Shown: positions 16,866-25,664 of the stretch, in pieces
How the letters are laid out: the number at the start of each line of letters is the position of its first letter
Numbering within the stretch: position 1 is the first letter of the stretch
Source: an uncultured Clostridia bacterium
GTDB taxonomy: Bacteria; Bacillota; Clostridia; UBA1381
NCBI GenBank assembly: GCA_947631235.1
Contig: CANRKO010000015.1
Coordinates: forward strand, 1 to 33,776
Reading direction: 5' to 3'
Length of the DNA stretch: 33,776 nt
Made by a program: the position numbers and the translations under genes
Notes under the pieces: generated by a model
Database searches by the model: none
What the model saw: only the letters and a program-made list of their open reading frames with translations
Told to the model about the DNA's origin: nothing

Positions 16866-17288
16866 ATGGGGAGAAAAGCCATGTTGTTTTTTTTAGCGGT
16901 GGTAACGATTATGACCGTCACGTTCGTGTTCGTGTATTTTGCAAGCGGCGAAGAGAACGGCGGCAGAGTGGAATTTCTTGAAGGTTACGGCTGGAAGGTG
17001 GACAAAAGGGCGGTCGATGAGGCGGACGTTATAATACCTAAGCCGTTCGACCGCGTGTACGAGAGCTACAACGAGATGCAGAAACGCGCGGGACTCGATC
17101 TTACGCCGTACATGGGTATGCGCGGCAAACGGTATACGTATATCGTGACAAACTATCCCTGCGACGTAGGCTGCGAGGTTCGCGCGAACGTGATATGTAT
17201 AAACGGCGAATGTGTCGCGGGCGATATTATGACCGTGAGCGCGCGCGGCTTTATGCACTCGCTTTTGTTCGACGACGCAAAAGAATGA
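16866..17288 (+). CDS. DUF4830-like membrane-anchored protein
   Basis: The 140-residue protein has one N-terminal membrane segment (about residues 5-26). An extracellular domain follows with LEGYGWKVDKRAVDE, VIIPKPFDRVYESYNEMQK, RYTYIVTNYP and RANVICINGECVAGDIM. This resembles the DUF4830 family known from Firmicutes, which has no assigned function. Two Cys pairs (in PCDVGC and ICINGEC) could form a disulfide outside the cell. It starts 50 bases before birA and may be co-transcribed with it. The assignment is from memory of the motif pattern. Confidence 0.75.
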   Translation: MGRKAMLFFLAVVTIMTVTFVFVYFASGEENGGRVEFLEGYGWKVDKRAVDEADVIIPKPFDRVYESYNEMQKRAGLDLTPYMGMRGKRYTYIVTNYPCDVGCEVRANVICINGECVAGDIMTVSARGFMHSLLFDDAKE

Positions 17289-17338
17289 TTGATTTTTCCG
17301 CGCAAACATTGTATACTTGTTTGTGGGAGTGATTTACG

Positions 17339-18295
17339 TTGAAACAAAAAATTCTCGATATACTGAAATCGTCCGAGGGTTACGTGTCGGGCGAAAAAAT
17401 CAGTTCGCTTACCGGTATTTCCCGCGCGGCGGTGTGGAAACATATAAAGAGCCTTAAAAGCGCGGGCTACGAGATAAGCTCCGTGACGAACAGAGGTTAC
17501 CGTCTCGTTTCGTCTCCCGATTTGATTGATGCGAACGAGATAAAAAAGCGTCTTGACACGGAGTTTATCGGCAATAAAATTTACGTGTACGACGAGACCG
17601 ACTCGACGAATGAACGCGCGAAGGCTCACAGTGCGGACAGCGAGGGCGCGGCGTTTATCGCGGAGGTTCAAAACGGCGGCAAGGGCAGTCACGGCAGAGG
17701 CTGGGTAAGCCCTCGCGGCATCGGCGTGTGGCTGAGCGTGCTTTTAAAGCCCGACGCTGCGCCGTCGGAAATCTCGCAGATAACGCTCGTCGCGGGGCTC
17801 AGTGTGTGCAAAACGGTCGGCATGGGCGCGGGAATAAAGTGGCCCAACGATGTTGTGATAGGCTCAAAAAAGGTATGCGGCATACTCACCGAAATGTCGG
17901 CTGAGGTTGACATGGTAAATTACGTCGTGTGCGGCATGGGTATAAACGTGAACACCGAAAGCTTTGACAGTGAAATCGCACACCGCGCCACGTCGATGTA
18001 TATCGAAAGCGGCAAAAAGTGCGTGCGGAACGAAGTCGCCGCGCGGCTTTTGAATAATTTTGAGCATTACTACAAAAAATTTCTCGCGGGCGGTCTCGGA
18101 GCCGTGCTTGACGAGTACAGGGAAAACTGCGTGACATTGGGCAGAGACGTGAGCGTGATTTTCAAAAAGGAAACCGTCACGGGCAAAGCCGTTGACGTTG
18201 ACGAAAACGGCGCGCTCGTCGTTGAGACGGCGGACGGCGTTATACGCGTCACCTCCGGAGAGGTAAGCGTACGGGGTATTTACGGGTATGTGTAA
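17339..18295 (+). CDS. birA: Biotin-protein ligase and biotin operon repressor BirA
   Basis: The 318-residue protein is of the bifunctional class. A winged helix (about residues 1-60, YVSGEKISSLTGISRAAVWK) precedes a BPL catalytic domain with ETDSTNERAKAHS, the biotinyl-AMP loop region QNGGKGSHGRGW and KWPNDVVIGSKKVCGILTE, and a C-terminal SH3-like cap. It activates biotin with ATP and attaches it to carboxylase subunits; the HTH lets the holo-form repress biotin genes. The start is a TTG at 17339, nine bases after GGGAG. No biotin synthesis gene or carboxylase lies in the window. Confidence 0.93.
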   Translation: MKQKILDILKSSEGYVSGEKISSLTGISRAAVWKHIKSLKSAGYEISSVTNRGYRLVSSPDLIDANEIKKRLDTEFIGNKIYVYDETDSTNERAKAHSADSEGAAFIAEVQNGGKGSHGRGWVSPRGIGVWLSVLLKPDAAPSEISQITLVAGLSVCKTVGMGAGIKWPNDVVIGSKKVCGILTEMSAEVDMVNYVVCGMGINVNTESFDSEIAHRATSMYIESGKKCVRNEVAARLLNNFEHYYKKFLAGGLGAVLDEYRENCVTLGRDVSVIFKKETVTGKAVDVDENGALVVETADGVIRVTSGEVSVRGIYGYV

Positions 18296-18302
18296 AAAAT
18301 AC

Positions 18303-18334
18303 TTGACATTTTTTTGTGTATGTGGTAATATAAT
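18303..18334 (+). promoter_or_regulatory. Promoter of the antitoxin RNA (RNA II-like)
   Basis: TTGACA at 18303-18308 is followed after 17 bases by TAATAT (18326-18331), which overlaps TATAAT (18329-18334). It starts 8 bases after the birA stop and drives no protein gene: the only thing downstream on this strand is a terminator some 50 bases further on. Confidence 0.85.
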
Positions 18335-18339
18335 AGTGA

Positions 18340-18418
18340 AACAAGTGTGATTATTTGTAGCATAAGTTTTCACCAACAGCAAGACCCTCGGAGAGTGCAG
18401 ATCTCCGAGGGTCTTTTT
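18340..18418 (+). ncRNA. Candidate antisense antitoxin RNA of a par/fst-type module
   Basis: The predicted transcript is about 78 bases, bounded by a strong promoter and an intrinsic terminator. Bases 18344-18374 are a near copy of 18507-18539: AGTGTGATTAT is identical, then TTGTAGCATAA against TTTGCAGCATAA, then TTCACC is identical. Because the second site is transcribed on the opposite strand, this RNA is complementary to the toxin mRNA from the end of its Shine-Dalgarno through the start codon to about codon 8. The one T/C difference becomes a G-U pair. Its own 5' end can fold through GTGAAA / TTTCAC (18336-18341 and 18368-18373). In the plasmid pAD1 par locus, RNA II has about this size and the same arrangement. 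Confidence 0.75.
18381..18418. terminator. Shared terminator of the convergent toxin and antitoxin RNAs
   Basis: AAGACCCTCGGAGA (18381-18394) pairs perfectly over 14 bases with TCTCCGAGGGTCTT (18402-18415), with a 7-base loop. The T-run is good rightward (18414-18418) and weaker leftward. A single hairpin would terminate both RNAs, as in par loci. Confidence 0.88.
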
Positions 18419-18430
18419 ACGCTGTGGCTG

Positions 18431-18529
18431 TTATTTGTCGGCTAACAGTCCGTCCAGCCACCGGCATATGTAATGTGCAGCCACATGTGCCGTTACGGAC
18501 GTTATTAGTGTGATTATAATTTGCAGCAT
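18431..18529 (-). CDS. Small hydrophobic Fst/Ldr-like toxin peptide
   Basis: A 32-codon gene (ATG at 18529, TAA at 18431-18433) follows AAAGGAGG with an ideal 8-base gap. The peptide has one hydrophobic span (from LQIIITLITSVTAHVAAHYI, residues 2-21), then CRWLDGLLADK. A single helix followed by a basic residue, an aromatic or aliphatic residue, Leu-Asp and a charged tail is the pattern of Fst family toxins (33 residues in pAD1), which insert in the membrane. Other evidence is the strong promoter, the hairpin over the ribosome site, the shared terminator and the complementary small RNA. No similarity search was possible; it could instead be a harmless small membrane peptide. Confidence 0.78.
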   Translation of the reverse strand: MLQIIITLITSVTAHVAAHYICRWLDGLLADK

Positions 18530-18539
18530 AATGTTCACC
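18507..18539. repeat. Direct repeat (second copy) over the toxin start, paired with 18344-18374
   Basis: This segment covers the toxin start codon, codons 2-8 and the edge of its Shine-Dalgarno. It repeats 18344-18374 in the same DNA orientation (27 identical columns, one 3-base and one 1-base gap). In convergently transcribed RNAs such direct repeats give complementary sequences, equivalent to DRa/DRb of the par locus. Confidence 0.85.
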
Positions 18540-18557
18540 TCCTTTCCATAAGAAAGG
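18538..18557 (-). promoter_or_regulatory. Hairpin occluding the toxin ribosome site
   Basis: On the minus strand CCTTTC (18552-18557), loop TTATG, GAAAGG (18541-18546) form a 6-bp stem whose 3' strand is the start of the Shine-Dalgarno. The leader of the toxin mRNA would therefore hide its own ribosome site, as in Fst and several other type I toxin mRNAs. Confidence 0.7.
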
Positions 18558-18571
18558 ATGCCGACAGGGAA

Positions 18572-18600
18572 ATTATATCAGAAAAGGGCATATTTTGCAA
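18572..18600 (-). promoter_or_regulatory. Promoter of the toxin mRNA
   Basis: The minus strand has TTGCAA (18595-18600), 17 bases and a perfect TATAAT (18572-18577). Transcription would begin near 18565, giving an mRNA of about 185 bases to the shared terminator. Confidence 0.85.
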
Positions 18601-18624
18601 TAAATGTGAACAAAACGTAAACAA

Positions 18625-18651
18625 TTAGCACTCTCATGTTAAGAGTGCTAA
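18625..18651. promoter_or_regulatory. CIRCE operator (HrcA binding site)
   Basis: The sequence is a perfect CIRCE: TTAGCACTC-N9-GAGTGCTAA. HrcA binds this palindrome and represses class I heat-shock genes. It lies just upstream of the htpG promoter and also 25 bases behind the toxin -35 box. Confidence 0.97.
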
Positions 18652-18658
18652 TTTTCTG

Positions 18659-18687
18659 TTGACTTTTCCGCAAAATGGTATTATTAT
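18659..18687 (+). promoter_or_regulatory. Promoter of htpG
   Basis: TTGACT (18659-18664), a 17-base spacer and TATTAT (18682-18687) start 8 bases after CIRCE. Confidence 0.8.
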
Positions 18688-18727
18688 ATTCTTTAGACTT
18701 ATTAAACAAGAAAGGACATGATTTGAC

Positions 18728-20590
18728 ATGGCAAAGGGAAACATATCGGTTGACAGCGAGAACCTGTTCCCGATTATTAAAAAATGGCTGTACAGCGACA
18801 AGGATATTTTCTTAAGAGAGCTTGTTTCAAACGGCTGCGACGCGGTTACGAAACTTAAAAAACTCGCGGGCATCGGCGACGCGGAGATCGCGGAGGACGA
18901 GAAATTTAAAGTCGTTGTTTCCGTATCGAAGGAGAATAAGACGCTTACAATATCCGACAACGGTATCGGTATGACAGCCGAGGAAATAGACAAGTATATA
19001 AATCAGATTGCGTTTTCGGGCGCGAGCGACTTTCTCGAAAAGTACAAGCAGGAGGACGACGCGGGCGCGCAGATAATCGGTCACTTCGGTCTCGGTTTTT
19101 ACAGCGCGTTTATGGTCGCCGACAGCGTTGAGATAGACTCGCTCTCGTACATTGACGGCGCGAAAGCGGCAAAATGGACGTGCGACGGAAGTATGGAATT
19201 TGAGCTTACGGACGGCGCGCGCACCGAGCGCGGCACGACTGTGACGCTCCATGTGGCGGAGGACAGCGAGGAATTTCTCGACGAGTATAAAATAAAGGAA
19301 ATACTGCACAAATACTGCGCTTTCCTGCCGATAGAGGTTTACCTCGAAAATCCCGACAAGAAGGACGAGGAAAAGGGAAACGAAGAAAAAGAGGGCGAAG
19401 AGAAGGAAGAACCCAAGCCCATAAACGACACGAACCCGCTCTGGATGAAAAAGCCGTCGGAATGTACGGACGAGGAATACAAAGCGTTTTACCACAAGGT
19501 ATTTCTCGACTTCAACGAGCCGCTGTTCCACATACATCTGAACGTCGATTACCCGTTCAATCTGAAGGGTATACTTTACTTCCCGAAAATAAACCACGAG
19601 TTCGCCGGTCAGGAGGGACAGATAAAGCTGTACAACAACCAGGTATTCGTCGCGGACAACGTTAAGGAGGTAATTCCCGAATTTCTGATGCTCCTTAAGG
19701 GCGTTATCGACTGCCCCGACCTGCCGCTGAACGTGTCGCGCAGCTTTTTGCAGAACGACGGCTACGTTAAAAAGATTTCTTCGCATATCACAAAGAAGGT
19801 AGCGGACAAGCTGACGGAGCTGTTTAACGGCGAAAGGGAAAATTACGAAAAATACTGGGACGACATCGACATATTCATAAAGTACGGCTGCCTGCGCGAC
19901 GATAAATTTTACGATAAGGTAAAGAACATCATCATATACAAAAACCTCGACGGCAAGTACCTCACGCTCGACGATTATATCGGCGGCAAAGAGGACAAGA
20001 CGGTTTACTACGTCTCGGACGAGAAGGTACAGTCGCAGTATATAAAGATGTTCAAGGACCAGGGGCTTGACGCGGTAATGCTGCCGAGTATGATGGACAC
20101 TCACTTTATATCGTTTGTGGAAATGAAGAACGAGGGCGTGAAGTTCAAGCGTATCGACAGCGCCATTAACGATGTTTCCGACGAAAACGAAAAGGACGAC
20201 GACGCGAAAAAAGCCGACGAAAAGCTGATTGAAAAATTTAAAAACGAGATAAACGACGAATCGCTCAAAATAGAGGTACAGTCGTTAAAGGACGACAAGA
20301 TACCCGCGGTAATACTTTTGAGCGAGCAGTCGCGCCGTATGCGGGAGATGTACCGCGCCTACGGTCAGCAGGCGGCGTCAATGGCGGATATGTTCAAGGA
20401 TGAGTTCACGCTTGTTTTAAACTCAAACAATTCGCTCATAAAGAAACTGGACACGCTCGAAGGCGAGGATGCGTCGCTTGTGATAAATCACGTGTACGAC
20501 CTCGCGAAAATAAGCCACAGCCCTCTAAGCGCGGAGCAGATGACAAAATTCGTCGAACGCTCGAACAAGCTGCTGGAGAGATTGTTTTAA
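18728..20590 (+). CDS. htpG: Hsp90-family chaperone HtpG
   Basis: The 620-residue length is close to bacterial HtpG (about 624). The N-terminal ATP-binding domain shows FLRELVSNGCDA, DNGIGM and GHFGLGFYSAF, with the lid between. An acidic low-complexity insert lies at about 214-235 (KKDEEKGNEEKEGEEKEEPK), at the place where eukaryotic Hsp90 has its charged linker. The middle domain includes LNVSRSFLQND, and a C-terminal dimer domain ends the protein. AAAGGA is 11 bases before the ATG. HtpG is an ATP-dependent chaperone for late folding steps. The single gene is preceded by CIRCE and followed by a terminator shared with eno. Confidence 0.96.
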   Translation: MAKGNISVDSENLFPIIKKWLYSDKDIFLRELVSNGCDAVTKLKKLAGIGDAEIAEDEKFKVVVSVSKENKTLTISDNGIGMTAEEIDKYINQIAFSGASDFLEKYKQEDDAGAQIIGHFGLGFYSAFMVADSVEIDSLSYIDGAKAAKWTCDGSMEFELTDGARTERGTTVTLHVAEDSEEFLDEYKIKEILHKYCAFLPIEVYLENPDKKDEEKGNEEKEGEEKEEPKPINDTNPLWMKKPSECTDEEYKAFYHKVFLDFNEPLFHIHLNVDYPFNLKGILYFPKINHEFAGQEGQIKLYNNQVFVADNVKEVIPEFLMLLKGVIDCPDLPLNVSRSFLQNDGYVKKISSHITKKVADKLTELFNGERENYEKYWDDIDIFIKYGCLRDDKFYDKVKNIIIYKNLDGKYLTLDDYIGGKEDKTVYYVSDEKVQSQYIKMFKDQGLDAVMLPSMMDTHFISFVEMKNEGVKFKRIDSAINDVSDENEKDDDAKKADEKLIEKFKNEINDESLKIEVQSLKDDKIPAVILLSEQSRRMREMYRAYGQQAASMADMFKDEFTLVLNSNNSLIKKLDTLEGEDASLVINHVYDLAKISHSPLSAEQMTKFVERSNKLLERLF

Positions 20591-20605
20591 AAATCGCATA
20601 CAGTT

Positions 20606-20639
20606 AAGAAAGCTGTCATATCAATATGACAGCTTTCTT
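20606..20639. terminator. Bidirectional terminator between htpG and eno
   Basis: AAGAAAGCTGTCATA (20606-20620) pairs perfectly with TATGACAGCTTTCTT (20625-20639) around a 4-base loop. It separates two convergent genes. Confidence 0.85.
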
Positions 20640-20686
20640 CGTATACAGAGCGGATTTATATAATGCGGATTTCTAATCCGCATATT

Positions 20687-21991
<1,305 letters not shown>

Positions 21992-22044
21992 TTACGTCCT
22001 TTCGCAAATATATTTTACGGGCAGACGTATAAACCGGCTGCCTC

Positions 22045-22072
22045 AATATAATATAATGCGCATAATTGTCAA
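22045..22072 (-). promoter_or_regulatory. Promoter of eno
   Basis: The minus strand has TTGACA (22067-22072), 16 bases and TATATT (22045-22050). Confidence 0.75.
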
Positions 22073-22139
22073 TATTTATGCAATTTACCGCCGCGTATAA
22101 AAAAACAAATAAATTTTTAAGACAAAATTAAGAATTGTG

Positions 22140-22148
22140 TGGTATAAT
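22140..22148 (+). promoter_or_regulatory. Extended -10 promoter of the two-component genes
   Basis: TGG-TATAAT forms an extended -10 element (TATAAT at 22143-22148) with no good -35 box. The Ser/Tyr-rich gene has the same TTGTGGTATAAT style of promoter at 26501-26512. Confidence 0.65.
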
Positions 22149-22178
22149 TAAATATATACCGAAAAAGGAATGATATTT

Positions 22179-22856
22179 ATGAGAATACTCGTTGTTGAGG
22201 ACGAAATACATCTTGCCGAGGCTCTCGGTCAGATACTCAAAAAGAACAACTATACGGTGGACATATCTAACGACGGCGAAAGCGGTCTCGATAACGCTTT
22301 AAGCGGTATTTACGACGTTATCGTTCTCGATATAATGCTGCCGAAGATAGACGGCATAGAGGTGCTTAAAACCCTGCGTTCCGAGGGCTTTGACACGCCC
22401 GTAATACTGCTTACCGCGAAAAGCGACGTAGCGGATAAGGTGCGCGGGCTTGACAGCGGTGCGGACGATTACCTCTCAAAGCCGTTCAGTACCGAGGAAC
22501 TTTTGGCGCGTATAAGGGCTTTGGGAAGACGGCGCGGCGAGATCGTCGCCGCAGCCGACTCGATAACGTTCGGCGACATAACGCTTAACACCGGCGCGTT
22601 AAAGCTGTCAAGCGGCAAAAACGAGATAACGCTTACGCTGAAGGAGAGCGAACTTCTTGAATATCTCATGCTGCACAAGGGGGTTGTCTGCTCAAAAGAA
22701 CAGATTATAGAAAAGCTTTGGGGCTTTGACAGCGAGGCGGAGGCTAACCATGTGGAGGTTTACATATCATTCCTGAGGAAAAAGCTTGCCTTCGTACACT
22801 CAAAAACGTCGATTAACACGGTGCGCAGCGTCGGCTACGCGCTGTCGGAGGGATAA
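22179..22856 (+). CDS. OmpR-family response regulator
   Basis: The 225-residue protein has a receiver domain with acidic residues in VVEDE, phospho-acceptor Asp51 in VIVLDIMLP, Thr in LLTAK and Lys in LSKPF. A winged-helix DNA-binding domain follows (about 128-223, with TLTLKESELLEYLMLHKG and the C-terminal NTVRSVGYAL). The ATG at 22179 lies nine bases after AAGGA; the ATG at 22170 abuts it. The stop is 4 bases before the histidine kinase start, so the pair is co-translated. Target genes are unknown; the exported hydrolase downstream has its own promoter and might be one. Confidence 0.94.
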   Translation: MRILVVEDEIHLAEALGQILKKNNYTVDISNDGESGLDNALSGIYDVIVLDIMLPKIDGIEVLKTLRSEGFDTPVILLTAKSDVADKVRGLDSGADDYLSKPFSTEELLARIRALGRRRGEIVAAADSITFGDITLNTGALKLSSGKNEITLTLKESELLEYLMLHKGVVCSKEQIIEKLWGFDSEAEANHVEVYISFLRKKLAFVHSKTSINTVRSVGYALSEG

Positions 22857-22860
22857 TATC

Positions 22861-24168
22861 ATGTTTAAAAAATTACGTAACAGACTGCTTATCGTAAACA
22901 CTCTTATAATAGCCGCGCTCGTACTGGGAAGTTTTTCTGTCATATATTTTACCACGTGGCAGAACACGATGCACGGCGTGGACATGAAACTTTCCCGTGC
23001 GCTCGATATGACCGTAGGACGGGGCGGTCATATGGGTATGCGTGAAAATTTACCCGCGCCCGACGGCGGTCATATGCCTCCCGAGGGCGCTGATATTGAC
23101 GGCGCTAAAAACGCGCCGCCGGAAACGCGGCAGGATGAAATGTTCACGCTTACCTTTACCGTCCTCACCGACAACGACGGCAACATTACAAAGGTAAATA
23201 TGCCGTTTGATATGACCGATGATTTTTATTCCGATAAACTCGATGAAATAATCGCGTCTCCGAAGGACGGGAGTATGCTGAAATCCGACGGAAACTGTTG
23301 GACGTACAGGAAGGTCAAGAACGCCGACGGCTATGTGATTGCGTTTACGGATACGAACGCCGAGCAGACGATAATGCGAAATCTTTTGATTATATTGAGC
23401 CTTGTCGCGCTCGCCGCACTCGCTGCGGCGTTCCTTATCAGCCTTTTCTCGGCGAACAAGTCGATAAAACCTGTCGAAGAGTCGTATAACAGGCAGAAAC
23501 GGTTTGTCGCCGACGCGTCGCATGAACTCAAAACGCCGCTTACGACGATAAACACGAACGCCGATGTGCTTTTGTCACATGAGGACAGCACAATAAAAGA
23601 GGAAAAAAAGTGGATCGACTACATAAAAACCGAAACGGAACGCATGACAAAACTCACGAACGACCTTCTGTACCTTGCGCGTCTCGACCACGACGAGGAA
23701 AATGTCATGCTCGCTCCCGTGTCGTTCTCGCAGGCGGCGGAAAGCGTCATACTGCTTATGGAGGCGGTCGTGTTTGAGAAGGATATTAAAATGACGTATG
23801 ACATCGCGCCCGATATTATCGTAAACGGCAGTTCGGAGCAGCTTTGTCAGCTTGTGATGATACTGTTGGACAACGCGTGCAAGTACACGCCGCCGAAGGG
23901 CAGTATTGAAATTAAACTTTCCAAAAACGCGTCGGACGCCGTGCTTACCGTGTGCAACAGCGGCGACGGAATAAGCGAGGAGGCGCTTAAACATATTTTT
24001 GAACGGTTTTACCGCGAGGACACGTCGCGCGCGCGCGATAGCGGCGGCTACGGTCTCGGTCTCGCGATAGCGCAGGCTGTCACAAACGCTCACAAGGGCA
24101 GTATAAAGGCTCAGTCGGAAAAAAACGGCTTTACGCGCTTTACCGTTAAAATCCCACTCAAAAAATAA
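22861..24168 (+). CDS. Sensor histidine kinase with His/Met-rich outer domain
   Basis: The 435-residue kinase has membrane helices at about 10-30 and 175-197, an outer sensor domain between them, HisKA with His221 (RFVADASHELKTPLTTI) and an ATPase domain with N-box LLDNACKYTPPKG and G-box FYREDTSRARDSGGYGLGLAIA. No HAMP domain is visible. The outer domain has RGGHMGM and DGGHMPP close together, a His/Met-rich pattern seen in some metal-handling proteins. It pairs with the response regulator just upstream. The ribosome site GGAGGG lies inside the end of that gene. Confidence 0.93.
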   Translation: MFKKLRNRLLIVNTLIIAALVLGSFSVIYFTTWQNTMHGVDMKLSRALDMTVGRGGHMGMRENLPAPDGGHMPPEGADIDGAKNAPPETRQDEMFTLTFTVLTDNDGNITKVNMPFDMTDDFYSDKLDEIIASPKDGSMLKSDGNCWTYRKVKNADGYVIAFTDTNAEQTIMRNLLIILSLVALAALAAAFLISLFSANKSIKPVEESYNRQKRFVADASHELKTPLTTINTNADVLLSHEDSTIKEEKKWIDYIKTETERMTKLTNDLLYLARLDHDEENVMLAPVSFSQAAESVILLMEAVVFEKDIKMTYDIAPDIIVNGSSEQLCQLVMILLDNACKYTPPKGSIEIKLSKNASDAVLTVCNSGDGISEEALKHIFERFYREDTSRARDSGGYGLGLAIAQAVTNAHKGSIKAQSEKNGFTRFTVKIPLKK

Positions 24169-24192
24169 CAGCCGAGCAAACGATAATTTTCA

Positions 24193-24221
24193 TTGACATG
24201 ACCGCCGTAATCGTATACAAT
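24193..24221 (+). promoter_or_regulatory. Promoter of the Ig-like/glucosaminidase gene
   Basis: TTGACA (24193-24198), 17 bases and TACAAT (24216-24221) lie 20 bases before the start codon. Confidence 0.8.
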
Positions 24222-24241
24222 AACTCTGAGGCGGTGAGGTT

Positions 24242-25639
24242 ATGAAAAAACTTCTGTTACTTATTTTGGTAATTACCGCGTCCGTAACGGCGACCGCGCT
24301 CGGAGCGTACAACGTTGAGACGGACGATGACGAATATGTGTCCGACTGTATATATTTTTCACATCGCTGCACTTGGGGACCTATTCCGGCTGAAAGAATA
24401 AATTTAAAAAAAGGCAGAATAACGTTTTACGAGGGCGACGGCTCGTCCTCGGAAAAAATAGAGACCGACGTCATGCCGATAAACGCGACCGAGAAGAACG
24501 TCAGATTTAAGACGAACGACGTAACAATAGCGACCGTTGACGAGAACGGCGTTGTAAGACCGACCGGCAGGGCGGGCGAAACGGTTATAGACATAACATG
24601 CGGAAACGCGAAATCGAAAATGAAGGTCAGCGTAATAAAGCCGGTAAAGGGCGTTGTAATGTCGCAAAGCTCGCTTACGCTTTACGCGGATAAGCCCGTC
24701 GCGGCGCAGCTTGAGGCGATTATATCGCCCGCAGACGCAACGGTAAAGGACATTAAGTGGACGAGCGGCGACGAGTCAATCGCTCACGTTGACGAAAACG
24801 GTCTTGTATATCCCAACGGCGTCGGCGAGACAAAAATCACAGCCGAAACGGCTGACGGCGGCTATAAGGCGGAATGTGACGTTACGGTCGCCACATGGGA
24901 AAAGCGAAAGAGCGATATACCGATTACATATTCAAACTATAATATGACCGTTGAGGAAATGGCGCGGGAACAAATGAGCGCAAGCCCCACCGTGTTTACC
25001 GGCGGCGCGTACGCGGCGACGGAGGAGGAGGTTTTGTCGTTCGTGAACCCCGAAAACCTTGTGGGCAGCTACAATAAATACCAATTCCTCGACCTCGGCA
25101 CTCAAAACGACGTTTCAGCCGACACGCTCAATACGTATCTTAACGGCAAGGGCGTTTTAAGCGGTATGGGAGACGTGTTTAAATCGGCTGCCGAAGAAAA
25201 TAATATAAGCGAGGTGTATCTCGTTATACACGCGTGTCTCGAATCGGGCAGCGGCACGTCCGACCTCGCGTGCGGAGTTGATTTTGACGGCACGGTAGTG
25301 TATAACCTGTTCGGCATAGGCGCGGTGGACAGCGACCCGCTTTATGGCGGCGCGTCTTACGCTTACTCGCAGGGCTGGACGACTGTTGAGGACGCTGTTA
25401 AAGGCGGTGCGCGGTGGATAAGCGAAAATTACATAAATAACCGAAGTTACAGGCAAAATACATTATATAAAATGCGCTGGAACCCCGAAAGTCCGGCAAA
25501 TCACCAGTACGCGACGGATATAGAATGGCCCTCAAAGCAGGCGGAGGATATGGCTGCTATGTTTGAGGCGTTCCCGTCCGCCTCGTACCGATATGAAATA
25601 CCCGTATACAAGGGTATGGCAAAGCCGCAGATCAGGTAG
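24242..25639 (+). CDS. Exported cell-wall hydrolase: two Ig-like (BIG2) domains and a glucosaminidase domain
   Basis: The 465-residue protein has a signal peptide (about 1-22). Two BIG2-type repeats follow at about 55-215, each with the pattern of VATVDENGVVRPTGRAGETV or IAHVDENGLVYPNGVGETKI. The C-terminal half is a LytD-type endo-beta-N-acetylglucosaminidase domain. Its likely catalytic Glu334 lies in IHACLESGSGTSDLA, with NLFGIGAVDSDP, the Tyr-rich YGGASYAYSQGW and TVEDAVKGGARWISENYI following. It should cut the glycan backbone of peptidoglycan. The gene has its own promoter, and the YihY-type gene starts 25 bases after it. Confidence 0.9.
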   Translation: MKKLLLLILVITASVTATALGAYNVETDDDEYVSDCIYFSHRCTWGPIPAERINLKKGRITFYEGDGSSSEKIETDVMPINATEKNVRFKTNDVTIATVDENGVVRPTGRAGETVIDITCGNAKSKMKVSVIKPVKGVVMSQSSLTLYADKPVAAQLEAIISPADATVKDIKWTSGDESIAHVDENGLVYPNGVGETKITAETADGGYKAECDVTVATWEKRKSDIPITYSNYNMTVEEMAREQMSASPTVFTGGAYAATEEEVLSFVNPENLVGSYNKYQFLDLGTQNDVSADTLNTYLNGKGVLSGMGDVFKSAAEENNISEVYLVIHACLESGSGTSDLACGVDFDGTVVYNLFGIGAVDSDPLYGGASYAYSQGWTTVEDAVKGGARWISENYINNRSYRQNTLYKMRWNPESPANHQYATDIEWPSKQAEDMAAMFEAFPSASYRYEIPVYKGMAKPQIR

Positions 25640-25664
25640 ATAAAAGAGCGTTGGGAGAGATATT

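Noticed and set aside
18280-18363. A 27-codon minus-strand frame starting MLQIITLVS as a second toxin gene
   Set aside because: Only the first nine codons resemble the toxin; the rest lacks the RWLD tail and lies under the antitoxin promoter. It is treated as a possible relic.
18827-20104. A 425-codon open frame on the minus strand inside htpG
   Set aside because: It is fully antisense to a clear Hsp90 gene, has low-complexity Val/Leu/Arg-rich composition typical of reverse-frame reading, and has no family motif.
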